55,382 nt of DNA, from positions 1 through 55,382 of the forward strand of contig CAUJFJ010000195.1 in assembly GCA_963169675.1 (NCBI GenBank). The letters are read 5' to 3'. Positions 16,843-26,538 of the stretch are shown piece after piece (the first letter of the stretch is position 1; every line of letters begins with the position of its first letter). Origin of the DNA: Bacteroidota bacterium (lineage in GTDB: Bacteria; Bacteroidota; Bacteroidia; AKYH767-A; OLB10). The position numbers and the translations under genes are program-made. The notes beneath the pieces are model-generated. The model ran no database searches and was not told where the DNA came from. It was given only the letters and a program-made list of their open reading frames with translations.

Positions 16843-17940
16843 CTACTCCCATCGGAAGAACCGGGTTGCCAAGGCATAAGCAATGACACCCCACAGCAAC
16901 ATGACAAGCAAATGTGACGAAATGTCTGCAAAACCGGCACCTTCAAAAGCTACTTTTCGCAATGCATCATTCAGGTAGGTAAGCGGCAGGGCTTTGCAAA
17001 CTGGCTGTAGCCAGGAAGGAAATGATTCAATAGGGAAAAACGTTCCGGATAGCAGGAATTGCGGTAATGTAATAATGTTTGCAAGCGGAGGAATCATAGA
17101 TTCATTTTTAGCGAGTCCTGAAATAATAAAACCAAAACCCATGAAAACGATGAGTCCGATTGCAGCCAGCAACAACATCATGAGAGCAGTAATAAATCCA
17201 TTCACCAAGGTGAACCCAAATGCAAAGTAACCAATGGCAATAATGAAAATGGCTCCTAACATTGAAAAAACAAGACGACTTAACGCTTCTCCCATTATAA
17301 TAAAAGGCTTACGAATGGGAGTTGCAAAAAATCGTTTGATGACCAGCGTTTGGCGTAAATTAAAAAAGACGAAGGCGGTTCCAAAAACTCCGGTACTTAA
17401 AATAGAGAATCCAAGTTGACCGGGTAAAATAAAATCAATCATCGAGTACTTTCTGCCCTTAACTCTTGACGGGCGCAGCTCTGCAATTTTGGCTGCTGGT
17501 TTTACATCTTTCAGGTTTAGCTGATTCACCAGATTTTCCATTACCGACTGCAGCACGGAACCTTTATCCATCGAGGCTTCTGATGTTTGCATATCCAGAA
17601 AATACCGTGGCCCTTCCGCATCCGGATTCATTCGTATATTCAGGACAGCATCAATCCTTCCTTTTTCCAGTTCCTTATATAGAGCATCATCACTTTTATC
17701 TTCAATCAGTTTAATGCCGGCCATGTTTTTCAAAGCATCATAAACTTCATTTTTCCCATCCGATCCGGAATGAATTCCCAGTTCTAGTGTAATGCCATTG
17801 CCACCTAAAAATCCGAAAACAAGGATGAAGATTAATGGAAACAATAAAGTGAAAACTACTGCAGATGGACTTCTGGTAATAGAACGGAAACTTGCTTTTG
17901 AAATGGCAAGCATTGCAGTAAGCTGACTGTACTTTTTCAT
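16843..17940 (-). CDS. ABC-2 type exporter permease
   Basis: A 365-residue permease with the standard ABC-2 layout: one N-terminal membrane helix (AVVFTLLFPLIFILVFGFLGG), a large extracytoplasmic domain of about 130 residues, then five membrane helices starting at LGFSILSTGVFGTAFVFFNL. The C-terminal ALPLTYLNDALRKVAFEG is the typical ABC-2 signature before the last helix. It lies 66 bases after the ATPase gene at 18007-18774 on the same strand and forms the exporter with it. The exported compound is not predictable; drug or lipid-like substrates are common in this family. Confidence 0.9.
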   Translation of the reverse strand: MKKYSQLTAMLAISKASFRSITRSPSAVVFTLLFPLIFILVFGFLGGNGITLELGIHSGSDGKNEVYDALKNMAGIKLIEDKSDDALYKELEKGRIDAVLNIRMNPDAEGPRYFLDMQTSEASMDKGSVLQSVMENLVNQLNLKDVKPAAKIAELRPSRVKGRKYSMIDFILPGQLGFSILSTGVFGTAFVFFNLRQTLVIKRFFATPIRKPFIIMGEALSRLVFSMLGAIFIIAIGYFAFGFTLVNGFITALMMLLLAAIGLIVFMGFGFIISGLAKNESMIPPLANIITLPQFLLSGTFFPIESFPSWLQPVCKALPLTYLNDALRKVAFEGAGFADISSHLLVMLLWGVIAYALATRFFRWE

Positions 17941-18006
17941 ATACTCACGGTTATGGCGGAAGTGGTGCTTATTTTATTGATGAATTTATAATAGCATTAG
18001 AACAAT

Positions 18007-18774
18007 TTATTCTACTTGCCATTCATTTCCGGTAAGGTGAAGAAATACATCTTCCAGATTTGCTTTTTTAACAGATTTGATGCGTTCGAATCCGCTTGCT
18101 ACCAGATTATCGATGAGGTTATCGGGACTATCCAGTGCAATTATTTTTCCTCTTTCCATAATTGCAACACGATCACATAGGTTTTCAGCTTCATCCATAT
18201 AATGAGTAGTAATTACAACTGTAGTCCCTTCATTACGAATATTATTAATCAGTTCCCATAGGTTTCTTCTTGCCTGTGGATCAAGACCGGTAGTTGGTTC
18301 ATCCAGAAAAATAACTTTGGGTTTGTTAATTAAAGTTGTTGCAATTGAGAACCGTTGTTTCTGACCTCCTGAAAGTTCTTTGTATTTGGCCTTTGCTTTT
18401 TCTTCCAGTGCCACCATTTTCAATAATTCTTCCGGATTCGGTTGCTGATTGTATAAGCCTGCGAATAAATCAACCAGCTCAAGCAACGTTAAACTTGGGT
18501 AATAATTAGCTGCCTGAAGCTGCACCCCGATCAGCTGCTTTATTTCGTTTGAATGTGTGGTAGTATCCAGTCCGTGAATCAAAACCTTACCTGATGTTTG
18601 CTCCCGAAGCGTTTCCATAATTTCAAGAGTGGTGGTTTTACCGGCACCATTTGGTCCCAATAATCCGAAAACTTCTCCTTCATAAACCTCAAAACTGATT
18701 CCGTTAACAGCGGTAAGCTGCTGATACTTCTTAGTCAGATTTTCAACTTTAATGACTGCATTTGCTGGCGACAT
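18007..18774 (-). CDS. ABC transporter ATP-binding protein
   Basis: A 255-residue ATPase with Walker A GPNGAGKTT, signature KELSGGQKQRFSIA, Walker B VIFLDEPTTGLD and switch His in TTHYMDEAENLCDRVAIMERG. It belongs to the CcmA-like group of ABC-2 exporter ATPases and lacks the long C-terminal extension of the 12745 paralogue. It is transcribed toward its permease, so the two genes form one exporter. The start (ATG at 18774) faces the divergent DUF3109 gene across a short shared regulatory region. Confidence 0.93.
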   Translation of the reverse strand: MSPANAVIKVENLTKKYQQLTAVNGISFEVYEGEVFGLLGPNGAGKTTTLEIMETLREQTSGKVLIHGLDTTTHSNEIKQLIGVQLQAANYYPSLTLLELVDLFAGLYNQQPNPEELLKMVALEEKAKAKYKELSGGQKQRFSIATTLINKPKVIFLDEPTTGLDPQARRNLWELINNIRNEGTTVVITTHYMDEAENLCDRVAIMERGKIIALDSPDNLIDNLVASGFERIKSVKKANLEDVFLHLTGNEWQVE

Positions 18775-18851
18775 ACAGTATTTATTTTTGGTAAAAGTAG
18801 GAAAACCCTATGACATACATGCCCAATATATGTCGTTGCCAGTGCTTACCA

Positions 18852-18881
18852 TTGCTATATGGATCAGTTTTGGTACCTTTG
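18852..18881 (+). promoter_or_regulatory. Bacteroidota-type promoter for the DUF3109 gene
   Basis: TTG (18852-18854), 19 bases, then TACCTTTG (18874-18881): a full consensus match with ideal spacing. The ATG at 18904 is 22 bases downstream. This places the promoter across the first codons of the longer ORF that the track starts at 18859. Confidence 0.7.
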
Positions 18882-18903
18882 GAGGCGATTAAACGCACAA
18901 ATT

Positions 18904-19479
18904 ATGATCCAGATAGGAAATGTTCTTGTTTCAGACGATGTAATCGGTAAACGCTTTGTATGCGATCTGGAAAAGTGCAGAGGTGCCTGTTGTGTGGAAG
19001 GTGACAGTGGTGCTCCGCTTGAAAAAGAAGAGTTGGCCATACTCGAAAAAATTTATCCGAAGGTTGAGCCTTATCTTTCAGAAGACGGAAAAAAATCGAT
19101 TCAGAAGTATGGAAAATATTTAATTGATGATGATGGCGATTACGTTACACCGTTAGTAAATGGAGAGCTGGAGTGCGCCTATACGATTTTTGAAAAAGGA
19201 GTTGCGAAGTGTGGAATAGAGAAGGCTTATGAAGAAGGAAAAATAAAATTCAAGAAACCAATTTCATGTCACTTGTATCCGATAAGAATTGCTAAACTGA
19301 AAAATGGTGATGCATTGAATTATCATAAATGGGATTTGTGTAAAGCAGCATGTTCACTTGGGAAAAAACTGGATGTTCCGGTGTATAAATTTCTTGAAAC
19401 ACCTTTGATTAGAAAGTATGGCAAGAAATGGTACAAAGAATTACAACTTGCTGTTAAATTACTACACGAAAAAGAGTAA
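18904..19479 (+). CDS. DUF3109 family Cys-rich protein
   Basis: The start is set at MIQIGNVLVS (18904) because the upstream ATG at 18859 lies within the promoter. The product is about 191 residues with the cysteine pattern of the DUF3109/YkgJ-like group: CDLEKCRGACC, ELECAYT, KCGIEKA, SCHLYPIRI and LCKAACSLGKK. These cysteines probably bind zinc or an iron-sulfur cluster. The family is widespread in Bacteroidota, and its function is unknown. The gene stands alone, divergent from the ABC ATPase and upstream of the ribonucleotide reductase leader. Confidence 0.88.
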   Translation: MIQIGNVLVSDDVIGKRFVCDLEKCRGACCVEGDSGAPLEKEELAILEKIYPKVEPYLSEDGKKSIQKYGKYLIDDDGDYVTPLVNGELECAYTIFEKGVAKCGIEKAYEEGKIKFKKPISCHLYPIRIAKLKNGDALNYHKWDLCKAACSLGKKLDVPVYKFLETPLIRKYGKKWYKELQLAVKLLHEKE

Positions 19480-19793
19480 TGACTGAAATTATGGCAAATT
19501 TGTCTTTTTTTGCATTATTGCCACTTTAGTTATCAAAGTTCCGACAAAAACAAAGCGTTTCAGGTTATTTTTTTATTAACCCGAATTTGTTCAAAAATTC
19601 AGGTGATTGTTCAAAAAATTGAATTGTTTTCACGCTTAATTTTAACAAAGTTTGCAAGGGATTCAACAAGACATCTTTTATAGTAAAACCTGTTGATTCT
19701 CAATCAAAATTTAAATCAATTAGATTACTAAATGGCCTGGTTGGCTAACTGACCGGGCGGGGGAATTGTCAACTTATTAAAAATTAAAGATAT
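19480..19793 (+). promoter_or_regulatory. 314-base leader region of the ribonucleotide reductase operon
   Basis: No gene is visible. The region holds two near-identical direct repeats TTGTTCAAAAATT (19587-19599) and TTGTTCAAAAAATT (19607-19620), 20 bases apart, and close to the gene a GC-rich imperfect hairpin (GCCTGGTT/GACCGGGC, 19735-19758). No NrdR-box-like palindrome and no cobalamin riboswitch are recognised, and no full TAnnTTTG promoter is seen. The repeats are candidate operator sites and the hairpin a leader structure; both are inferences. Confidence 0.4.
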
Positions 19794-20753
19794 ATGGAAG
19801 TTTTGCTTCAGGAGAACAAGGATCGTTTCGTTTTACTCCCAATTAAGTACCCGGAAATATGGAAAATGTACAAGAAGCACGAGGCTTCGTTCTGGACAGC
19901 CGAGGAAATTGACCTTTCTCCGGATTTAAAGGACTGGGAACGTCTCACTAATGATGAGCGTCACTTTATTAAGCATGTTTTGGCATTTTTTGCTGCAAGT
20001 GATGGTATTGTAAATGAGAATCTGGCAGTTAACTTCATGAAGGAGGTTCAGTTACCTGAAGCACGTTGCTTTTACGGGTTCCAGATTATGATCGAAAACA
20101 TCCACTCTGAAACTTACTCCTTATTAATTGATACATATATAAAGGATCCGATAGAGAAAAACAGACTCTTCCACGCAATCGACAGTGTTCCATGTGTTCA
20201 GAAAAAAGCACAATGGGCGCTGAAATGGATTAACGATGGCAGCTTTGCTGAGCGTTTAGTGGCATTTGCAGCCGTTGAAGGTATTTTCTTCTCAGGAAGT
20301 TTCTGCTCTATATTCTGGTTAAAGAAGCGTGGTTTAATGCCAGGACTGTCATTTTCCAATGAGTTGATTTCCAGAGATGAGGGATTACACTGCGATTTCG
20401 CTTGTCTATTATATAGTATGCTCGAAACAAAACTTTCTCAGGAACGCATTCATGCGATTATCAGAGATGCAGTTGAAAATGAGCACGAGTTCGTGACAGA
20501 TGCACTTCCGGTTTCTCTTATCGGTATGAACTCCAAGCTGATGTGTCAGTATATTGAATTTGTTGCCGATCGTTTACTCGTTGCACTTGGCTACGATAAA
20601 ATATACAATGCAACAAATCCGTTTGACTTTATGGAGACCATTTCATTACAGGGAAAGACCAACTTCTTTGAAAAACGCGTCGCAGAATATCAGAAGGCAG
20701 GAGTTATGAACACTAAAGAGCAACAAGAATTCAAGCTGGACGAAGACTTCTAG
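19794..20753 (+). CDS. nrdB: Class Ia ribonucleotide reductase small subunit, eukaryote-like
   Basis: A 319-residue R2 subunit that houses the di-iron centre and tyrosyl radical needed to reduce ribonucleotides to deoxyribonucleotides. Visible are [10 protein letters not shown] (first metal ligand Asp), [41 protein letters not shown] (Glu and His ligands, with the radical Tyr in CFYGF), and [15 protein letters not shown] (further ligands). The sequence reads very like the animal R2 protein, including the C-terminal FKLDEDF that docks into the large subunit. The length is shorter than animal R2 because the N-terminal regulatory tail is absent. The gene is 52 bases before nrdA and is co-transcribed with it. 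Confidence 0.97.
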   Translation: MEVLLQENKDRFVLLPIKYPEIWKMYKKHEASFWTAEEIDLSPDLKDWERLTNDERHFIKHVLAFFAASDGIVNENLAVNFMKEVQLPEARCFYGFQIMIENIHSETYSLLIDTYIKDPIEKNRLFHAIDSVPCVQKKAQWALKWINDGSFAERLVAFAAVEGIFFSGSFCSIFWLKKRGLMPGLSFSNELISRDEGLHCDFACLLYSMLETKLSQERIHAIIRDAVENEHEFVTDALPVSLIGMNSKLMCQYIEFVADRLLVALGYDKIYNATNPFDFMETISLQGKTNFFEKRVAEYQKAGVMNTKEQQEFKLDEDF

Positions 20754-20805
20754 GATTTTTATTACACAAGAACTTTCAAACCAACATTAAAAACACACCG
20801 CAACA

Positions 20806-23184
20806 ATGATTGTAGTAAAAAGAGATGGACGGAGGGAAACCGTTAAATTCGACAAAATAACATCCAGGATTCAACGCCTTTGCTATGGCCTTTCTCCTGA
20901 ACATGTGGAACCTGTGCAGGTTGCCATTAAAGTTATTGAGGGAATTTATGACGGTGTAACCACCAGTGAACTCGATAATCTTGCTGCTGAAATCGCTGCA
21001 TCACTTACAACCAAGCACCCTGATTATGCTTTGTTGGCAAGCCGCATCGCAATTTCTAACCTGCATAAAAACACTAAAAAATCGTTTTCTGAAACGATGC
21101 GTGATCTGCACGATTATATAGATCCGAAAACAAATCTTCATGCATCACTTATCGCTGAAGATGTGTTCAAGATCATCAATGATAATGCAGATTTGCTGGA
21201 TTCAACAATCATTTATGATCGCGATTTTGGCTACGATTATTTCGGATTTAAAACACTTGAAAAATCATACCTGCTGAAGGTTAATGGTAAAGTGGTGGAG
21301 CGCCCGCAACACATGCTGATGCGCGTTGCTGTTGGTATTCACAAAGAAGATGTGAATGCTGCTATCGAAACATACAACCTGATGAGTGAACGTTGGTTTA
21401 CTCATGCTACTCCAACCTTATTTAATGCAGGTACTCCGAAGCCTCAATTGTCTTCGTGCTTCCTGCTTTCTATGAAAGGCGACAGCATCGAAGGTATTTA
21501 TGATACATTAAAACAATGCGCACAGATCTCACAATCTGCCGGCGGAATTGGTCTGAGCATTCATAATATTCGCGCAACCGGATCTTATATCAGAGGAACA
21601 AATGGTACCAGTAACGGTATTGTTCCAATGTTGCGTGTGTTCAATGATACAGCACGTTATGTCGATCAGGGTGGTGGCAAAAGAAAAGGTTCTTTCGCAA
21701 TTTACCTTGAGCCATGGCATGCCGATGTATTCGATTTCCTCGAATTGAAAAAGAATCATGGTAAAGAAGAACTTCGTGCCCGTGATCTTTTCTTTGCACT
21801 TTGGGTTTGTGATCTGTTCATGAAACGTGTAGAAGAAGAAGGCGACTGGTCACTATTCTGCCCCAATGAAGCACCGGGATTGTCAGATTGCTATGGTAAA
21901 GAATTTGAATTGCTTTACGAACGCTACGAAGCTGAAGGTAAAGCAAGAAAAGTTGTTAAAGCACGCGAACTGTGGGCTGCAATTCTGGAATCACAAATTG
22001 AAACAGGAACCCCTTACATGCTTTATAAAGATGCATGTAATGAAAAATCAAATCAGAAAAATTTAGGAACTATAAAAAGTTCTAACCTCTGCACCGAAAT
22101 TGTAGAGTATACCGATAAAGATGAAGTAGCTGTTTGTAACCTCGCTTCTATCTCATTACCACGTTTTGTAATTGATGGTAAATTCGACCACCAGAAATTA
22201 TTTGATATCACTTATGTGGTAACAAAAAATCTGAATAAGATTATTGATGTAAATTATTACCCTGTTCCGGAAGCAAAACGCTCTAATATGCGTCACCGTC
22301 CAATTGGAATTGGTGTGCAGGGACTTGCAGATGCTTTCATTCTGATGCGTTTGCCATTTGATTCAGAAGGTGCCCGTGCGTTGAATCGCGAAATTTTCGA
22401 AACGATCTATTATGCTGCAATGACAGCTTCTAAAGATCTGGCTAAAATTGATGGTGCTTATGAAACATTCCCGGGTTCTCCCTTATCGAAAGGTATTTTC
22501 CAATTCGATATGTGGAATGTTACTCCTTCTAACCGTTGGGAATGGGATGTTCTGAAAGATGAAGTAATGAAACACGGAGCAAGAAATTCACTGTTGCTCG
22601 CTCCTATGCCAACAGCTTCAACTTCACAAATTTTAGGAAACAACGAATGTTTCGAAGCATACACTTCGAATATTTATACCCGCCGTGTGCTTTCAGGTGA
22701 GTTTGTTGTAGTTAACAAACACCTGCTGCTTGATCTGGTGAATATGGGATTGTGGAATAATGATCTCAAGAATAAAATTATTGCCAGCAACGGTTCTGTA
22801 CAAAGTATTCCTGAAATCCCTGAAGATATTAAGGAACTCTACAAAACTGTTTGGGAAATCAAACAAAAGGCAATTCTTGATATGGCTGCCGACCGTGGTG
22901 CATTCATCTGCCAAAGTCAGTCACTTAACATCTTTATTCCCGACGCGAACTTCGCTAAATTAAGTTCAATGCACTTTTATGCCTGGAAAAAAGGTTTGAA
23001 AACAGGAATGTATTATCTTCGCACTAAAGCAGCTGTGGATGCTATTAAATTCACTGTTGATAGTTCTTACCTCAAACAACCCGGAACCAATAATACCGAA
23101 AAACCACTGGTTAATGAAACAGCCCTGGCTGAAGTCAGTTGCAGCATCGACAATCCCGATGATTGCCTCGCCTGTGGAAGCTAA
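20806..23184 (+). CDS. nrdA: Class Ia ribonucleotide reductase large subunit, eukaryote-like
   Basis: A 792-residue R1 subunit, the usual length for the eukaryote-like subclass. An ATP-cone (about 1-90, [18 protein letters not shown]) regulates activity. The catalytic barrel follows, with the reducible cysteine in [10 protein letters not shown], the thiyl-radical site in [10 protein letters not shown], and [15 protein letters not shown]. The C-terminal pair CLACGS passes electrons from thioredoxin to the active site. The match to the animal enzyme is striking over the whole length. With NrdB it makes dNTPs for DNA synthesis aerobically. No glutaredoxin-like nrdH or flavodoxin nrdI is near, as expected for class Ia. 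Confidence 0.97.
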   Translation: MIVVKRDGRRETVKFDKITSRIQRLCYGLSPEHVEPVQVAIKVIEGIYDGVTTSELDNLAAEIAASLTTKHPDYALLASRIAISNLHKNTKKSFSETMRDLHDYIDPKTNLHASLIAEDVFKIINDNADLLDSTIIYDRDFGYDYFGFKTLEKSYLLKVNGKVVERPQHMLMRVAVGIHKEDVNAAIETYNLMSERWFTHATPTLFNAGTPKPQLSSCFLLSMKGDSIEGIYDTLKQCAQISQSAGGIGLSIHNIRATGSYIRGTNGTSNGIVPMLRVFNDTARYVDQGGGKRKGSFAIYLEPWHADVFDFLELKKNHGKEELRARDLFFALWVCDLFMKRVEEEGDWSLFCPNEAPGLSDCYGKEFELLYERYEAEGKARKVVKARELWAAILESQIETGTPYMLYKDACNEKSNQKNLGTIKSSNLCTEIVEYTDKDEVAVCNLASISLPRFVIDGKFDHQKLFDITYVVTKNLNKIIDVNYYPVPEAKRSNMRHRPIGIGVQGLADAFILMRLPFDSEGARALNREIFETIYYAAMTASKDLAKIDGAYETFPGSPLSKGIFQFDMWNVTPSNRWEWDVLKDEVMKHGARNSLLLAPMPTASTSQILGNNECFEAYTSNIYTRRVLSGEFVVVNKHLLLDLVNMGLWNNDLKNKIIASNGSVQSIPEIPEDIKELYKTVWEIKQKAILDMAADRGAFICQSQSLNIFIPDANFAKLSSMHFYAWKKGLKTGMYYLRTKAAVDAIKFTVDSSYLKQPGTNNTEKPLVNETALAEVSCSIDNPDDCLACGS

Positions 23185-23232
23185 GATTTTTTCCCCATCC
23201 CGCACCGCTTGCGGGAGCTAATTCAAGTAGTC

Positions 23233-23256
23233 AACCCCGGTAGAAATACCGGGGTT
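23233..23256 (+). terminator. Terminator of the nrdBA operon
   Basis: AACCCCGGTA and TACCGGGGTT form a perfect 10-bp stem closed by a GAAA tetraloop and followed by TTGTTGTTAATTTT. A smaller hairpin (CCCGCA/TGCGGG, 23199-23215) lies just upstream. Confidence 0.85.
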
Positions 23257-23362
23257 TGTTGTTAATTTTACAGAATGAGTTTGTGAAATTTGCACAATGA
23301 TACTCCCTAAAATCACTGCTCCATAAAATATATTACCTTTAATTACCTCTAAAATCCTAGAC

Positions 23363-24553
23363 ATGTCCGATTTTCAATTAATTGCCAAAACTACTTATGG
23401 TTTGGAAGATATTCTGGCCGCCGAAATTCTTAAACTTGGTGGTCGCGATATCCAGACTTTAAACCGTGCCGTGCGATTCACCGGTGATCTGGGAATGATT
23501 TACAAGAGTAATTTATGTCTGAGAACAGCATTGAGAATTTTAGTGCCTGTGACCAGCTTTCAGGTTTCAGATGAAGAAAGTCTGTACAATGAAATGAAAC
23601 AAATTGAATGGGAAAAGTATCTCGATGTAACCGATACTTTAGCAATCGATACCGTGTTAAGTACCGATCTTTTCAATCACAGTCAGTTTATTTCGCAAAA
23701 GGCAAAAGATGCCATTGTAGACCGATTTCGGGAACGCGAACAGAATCGGCCAAGTGTTGATCTCGATCGCCCGACTTTACGCATCAACCTGCATATTATT
23801 GATGATGTTTGTGATGTGTCATTCGATAGTTCCGGTGATAGTCTTCATAAAAGAGGATACAGAGATCAAACAAATAAAGCTCCATTAAATGAAGTTTTAG
23901 CAGCTGGATTGGTGCTTCTTTCCGGCTGGCAAAAGCATCGAAATCTGGTTGATCCGATGTGTGGCTCCGGCACAATTCTGATTGAAGCAGCAATGATCGC
24001 TGCAAACATCCCGCCCGGTTATTACAGAACAGAATTTGGTTTTATGCTCTGGAAAAAATACCTGGCGTTTGATGAGAACCTTTGGAATACCATTTATGAT
24101 GCTGTAATAAACAGGATTTCTTCAGAACCTGCCCGGATTTTTGGTGGTGAATTATCGCATCACGTTACCAGAAAAGCAAAGGAAAATGTGAAATTGGCAA
24201 GAGTAGAAGACCTGGTAAATATTAAAGAGTCTGATATGCTCGATTTTGAACCACCGGAAGGAGGAGGGGTGGTTATTCTGAATCCTCCTTATGGCGAACG
24301 AATGGATAAGGATGATATTTTTGAACTCTATAAATCTATTGGCCATACTTTCAAAAAGAAATATGCAGGTTACGATTGCTGGATGATAACTTCAAATATG
24401 GAAGCATTAAAAGTTGTTGGTCTGCGCCCCTCACGAAAAATTAAAGTGTTTAATGGTCCGCTGGAATGCCGATTTGTGAAATATGAAATGTATAAGGGCA
24501 CTAAAAAATTACACAAAATCAGGAATGCGGATGATGCGCAGGATGATGAATAA
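23363..24553 (+). CDS. THUMP-domain class I RNA methyltransferase (RlmL-like)
   Basis: A 396-residue enzyme. The N-terminal part (about 1-165) contains a ferredoxin-like region and the THUMP domain that binds RNA. The C-terminal Rossmann domain binds S-adenosylmethionine: motif I is LVDPMCGSGTILIEAA (about 195), and the catalytic motif IV is ILNPPYGERM (about 308), the N-P-P-Y pattern of N2-guanine methylation. It resembles the RlmL half that makes m2G2445 in 23S rRNA, without the fused RlmK half of E. coli. The site modified is inferred from the family. The gene is followed by a strong terminator. Confidence 0.92.
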   Translation: MSDFQLIAKTTYGLEDILAAEILKLGGRDIQTLNRAVRFTGDLGMIYKSNLCLRTALRILVPVTSFQVSDEESLYNEMKQIEWEKYLDVTDTLAIDTVLSTDLFNHSQFISQKAKDAIVDRFREREQNRPSVDLDRPTLRINLHIIDDVCDVSFDSSGDSLHKRGYRDQTNKAPLNEVLAAGLVLLSGWQKHRNLVDPMCGSGTILIEAAMIAANIPPGYYRTEFGFMLWKKYLAFDENLWNTIYDAVINRISSEPARIFGGELSHHVTRKAKENVKLARVEDLVNIKESDMLDFEPPEGGGVVILNPPYGERMDKDDIFELYKSIGHTFKKKYAGYDCWMITSNMEALKVVGLRPSRKIKVFNGPLECRFVKYEMYKGTKKLHKIRNADDAQDDE

Positions 24554-24587
24554 AAAAAGCCTTCGGAATTTTCCGAAGGCTTTTTTT
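24552..24587. terminator. Strong bidirectional terminator
   Basis: AAAAAAAGCCTTCGGAA and TTCCGAAGGCTTTTTTT form a 17-bp stem around a 2-base centre, flanked by A7 and T7. It serves the methyltransferase (plus) and the type IX cargo gene at 24601 (minus). Confidence 0.9.
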
Positions 24588-24600
24588 ATGATAATGCAAT

Positions 24601-26316
24601 TTATTGCACTACAAATTTTCCTGCACTAACTACTCCGCTGGTAGTATTGGTGACTTCGTAAATAAACAAACCTGCATGAAGTTTTTCCCGCTTGACAATA
24701 CTTTTTTGACCGGTGGTTGTCTCTGTAAAAATCAACTTTCCTGCACTGTCATATACTTTAATGGCAATAAGATCACCATCAATGTTGCTGAATGAAATTA
24801 TAGCATCCTCTGTAACCGGATTAGGTAATACCTGCACTAAATTGGATGCATCCGGTTCTGCAATACCAACCGGAATCTGATACACAAGTGTATTCAGGGT
24901 TGTGTTGGTAACAATAGCAGGATTTAAATCGAAATAGATATGTGCTGTATTATTTAGTGCCGTGTTATTTGGTAATCCTGTTTTAGTCAAGCAACGGTAG
25001 CGGACAAACCCGTGACTGCCCGGCTCATTCACATTGCTGTCGGGTAATAAAATATTGTTGAAAATGAATTTAGTTCGGCCATTGGTACGTTGCTCTAATA
25101 CCACCGGGTGGCTGCTTGTAATTATTTCAAAAGTATTTAAGTCAAGAATGGAAGCATTCAAAGTATCTAACAACACTACATTGAAAGCGGTATCATTTCC
25201 GGTATTCTGAAAACGAATTACAAAGTCGAGAGTATCCGACATAAGTGTGTAATTCTGAGCCTGAACTCCTGCCGGGATTGCTGTTTTGTCGTTAGGGTCA
25301 TATGAACACAATACAACGTGATTTTGCAATTGTTCATCCTGATACACAACATTGCCGGATGGATTTTGGGCATTTGCCAGTACGCTATTACTTATTTGGC
25401 TTCCTACACCTGGTTGGGTACAGGTTACAATAATATTTCGGGATTCACCAGGCTGTAAGTTTGTGTAATTCCAGGAATAGGTGTTTCCTGTAATGTTGTC
25501 TGGTGTAACAGAGCTTGAAACATAAGTCAGATTATTGCTCTTGATAAACTTTACTTCACCCTGGCTGGTTACTGTTCCGATATTTGTATATGTAATAAAA
25601 TACGTTGAATTTTGGAAGCAACGTGGAGGGGAGCCTCCGGTAATATTAACATCAATTTTATAAGTATCGAATTTTCCTTTAAGGCCAAAGTCGATTCCTG
25701 TAATTGAAGGTGGTGTTACATTTATCGAAACAACACTATCAGTAGTCACATTCCATAAATTTCCGGGCAATACTTTCACAGTCTTAGGCCCCAATAGTGA
25801 AGCAATAGTATACGCGCCGGTATTATTTGTAAAAGTGGTCAGACTATCAGGCAGCAACATAACTTTTATGTTAGTCATTCCATTTTCAATTCCATTCTGA
25901 GTGAGACTGGAATCGCTATCAAAGAATACATTTCCTTCAACTGAAGCATCTCCAATAAAGAAGCCTCCCGGAATAGTATATGAAACCCAACTTCCTATAT
26001 CCCATTGCACCGTATAATTACCCGCCGGTGCATTGGTAGGAATATTCCAGGGAATAGAAACATTGTCATCATCGAGCAAAGTAGACCAATTACTGGGATA
26101 GATGTAGTAATTGTTTAGTTTAAGGTAAATATCATTCATTCCAAACTGATTTGGAAAAGAACCCATAGTGAAAAAAAAGCCTGCCCCCGTAACAGTTGTA
26201 GTTAATGATTGCCCGCGAATTGCTGAATTGGGTGTTATTGACAACAATGACTGACTATAAGATTTTCCCAGACAGATAAAAAGGAAGAAGGCAACAAGTA
26301 GAATGGATTTTTTCAT
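24601..26316 (-). CDS. Type IX-secreted surface protein with DUF7619-like domain (paralogue A)
   Basis: A 571-residue exported protein. Order: signal peptide (1-22), an IPT-like beta domain starting LLSITPNSAIRGQSLTTTVTG (about 23-125), an SdrD-B-like domain with VFFDSDSSLTQNGIENG (about 130-212), a beta domain to about 335, then the conserved block CSYDPNDKTAIPAGVQ through NTAHIYFDLNPAIVTNTTLN (about 338-475, DUF7619-like), and a C-terminal type IX sorting domain (VLPNPVTEDAIISFSN to GKFVVQ). The protein would be secreted through SprA and attached to the surface. Its ligand is unknown. It is a close paralogue of the next gene upstream. Confidence 0.88.
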   Translation of the reverse strand: MKKSILLVAFFLFICLGKSYSQSLLSITPNSAIRGQSLTTTVTGAGFFFTMGSFPNQFGMNDIYLKLNNYYIYPSNWSTLLDDDNVSIPWNIPTNAPAGNYTVQWDIGSWVSYTIPGGFFIGDASVEGNVFFDSDSSLTQNGIENGMTNIKVMLLPDSLTTFTNNTGAYTIASLLGPKTVKVLPGNLWNVTTDSVVSINVTPPSITGIDFGLKGKFDTYKIDVNITGGSPPRCFQNSTYFITYTNIGTVTSQGEVKFIKSNNLTYVSSSVTPDNITGNTYSWNYTNLQPGESRNIIVTCTQPGVGSQISNSVLANAQNPSGNVVYQDEQLQNHVVLCSYDPNDKTAIPAGVQAQNYTLMSDTLDFVIRFQNTGNDTAFNVVLLDTLNASILDLNTFEIITSSHPVVLEQRTNGRTKFIFNNILLPDSNVNEPGSHGFVRYRCLTKTGLPNNTALNNTAHIYFDLNPAIVTNTTLNTLVYQIPVGIAEPDASNLVQVLPNPVTEDAIISFSNIDGDLIAIKVYDSAGKLIFTETTTGQKSIVKREKLHAGLFIYEVTNTTSGVVSAGKFVVQ

Positions 26317-26491
26317 GGCTTTGATTTAAAAAGTATGTTAAAAGTAATAGAATGACCGGTTTTGGTGAAATAAATTCGATAGTTTTTGATAAAATGGCAG
26401 TTTAGGTAGGTGAAAAGCACTTATTTATCAGTAAGTTGAGCATCGAGTTGATTTTTAAGTATATTCCTTACAGGTTTATCTGAAAACGAAA

Positions 26492-26520
26492 AAAGCCCCC
26501 GGAATTACCGGAGGCTTTTC
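26492..26520. terminator. Terminator after paralogue B
   Basis: AAAAGCC...CCGG with CCGG...GGCTTTT forms a stem with one mismatch and a 5-base loop, 19 bases beyond the minus-strand stop of the 26539 gene. It separates the two paralogues, so each is probably transcribed on its own. Confidence 0.7.
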
Positions 26521-26538
26521 ATTTTTAAAATTATCCAA

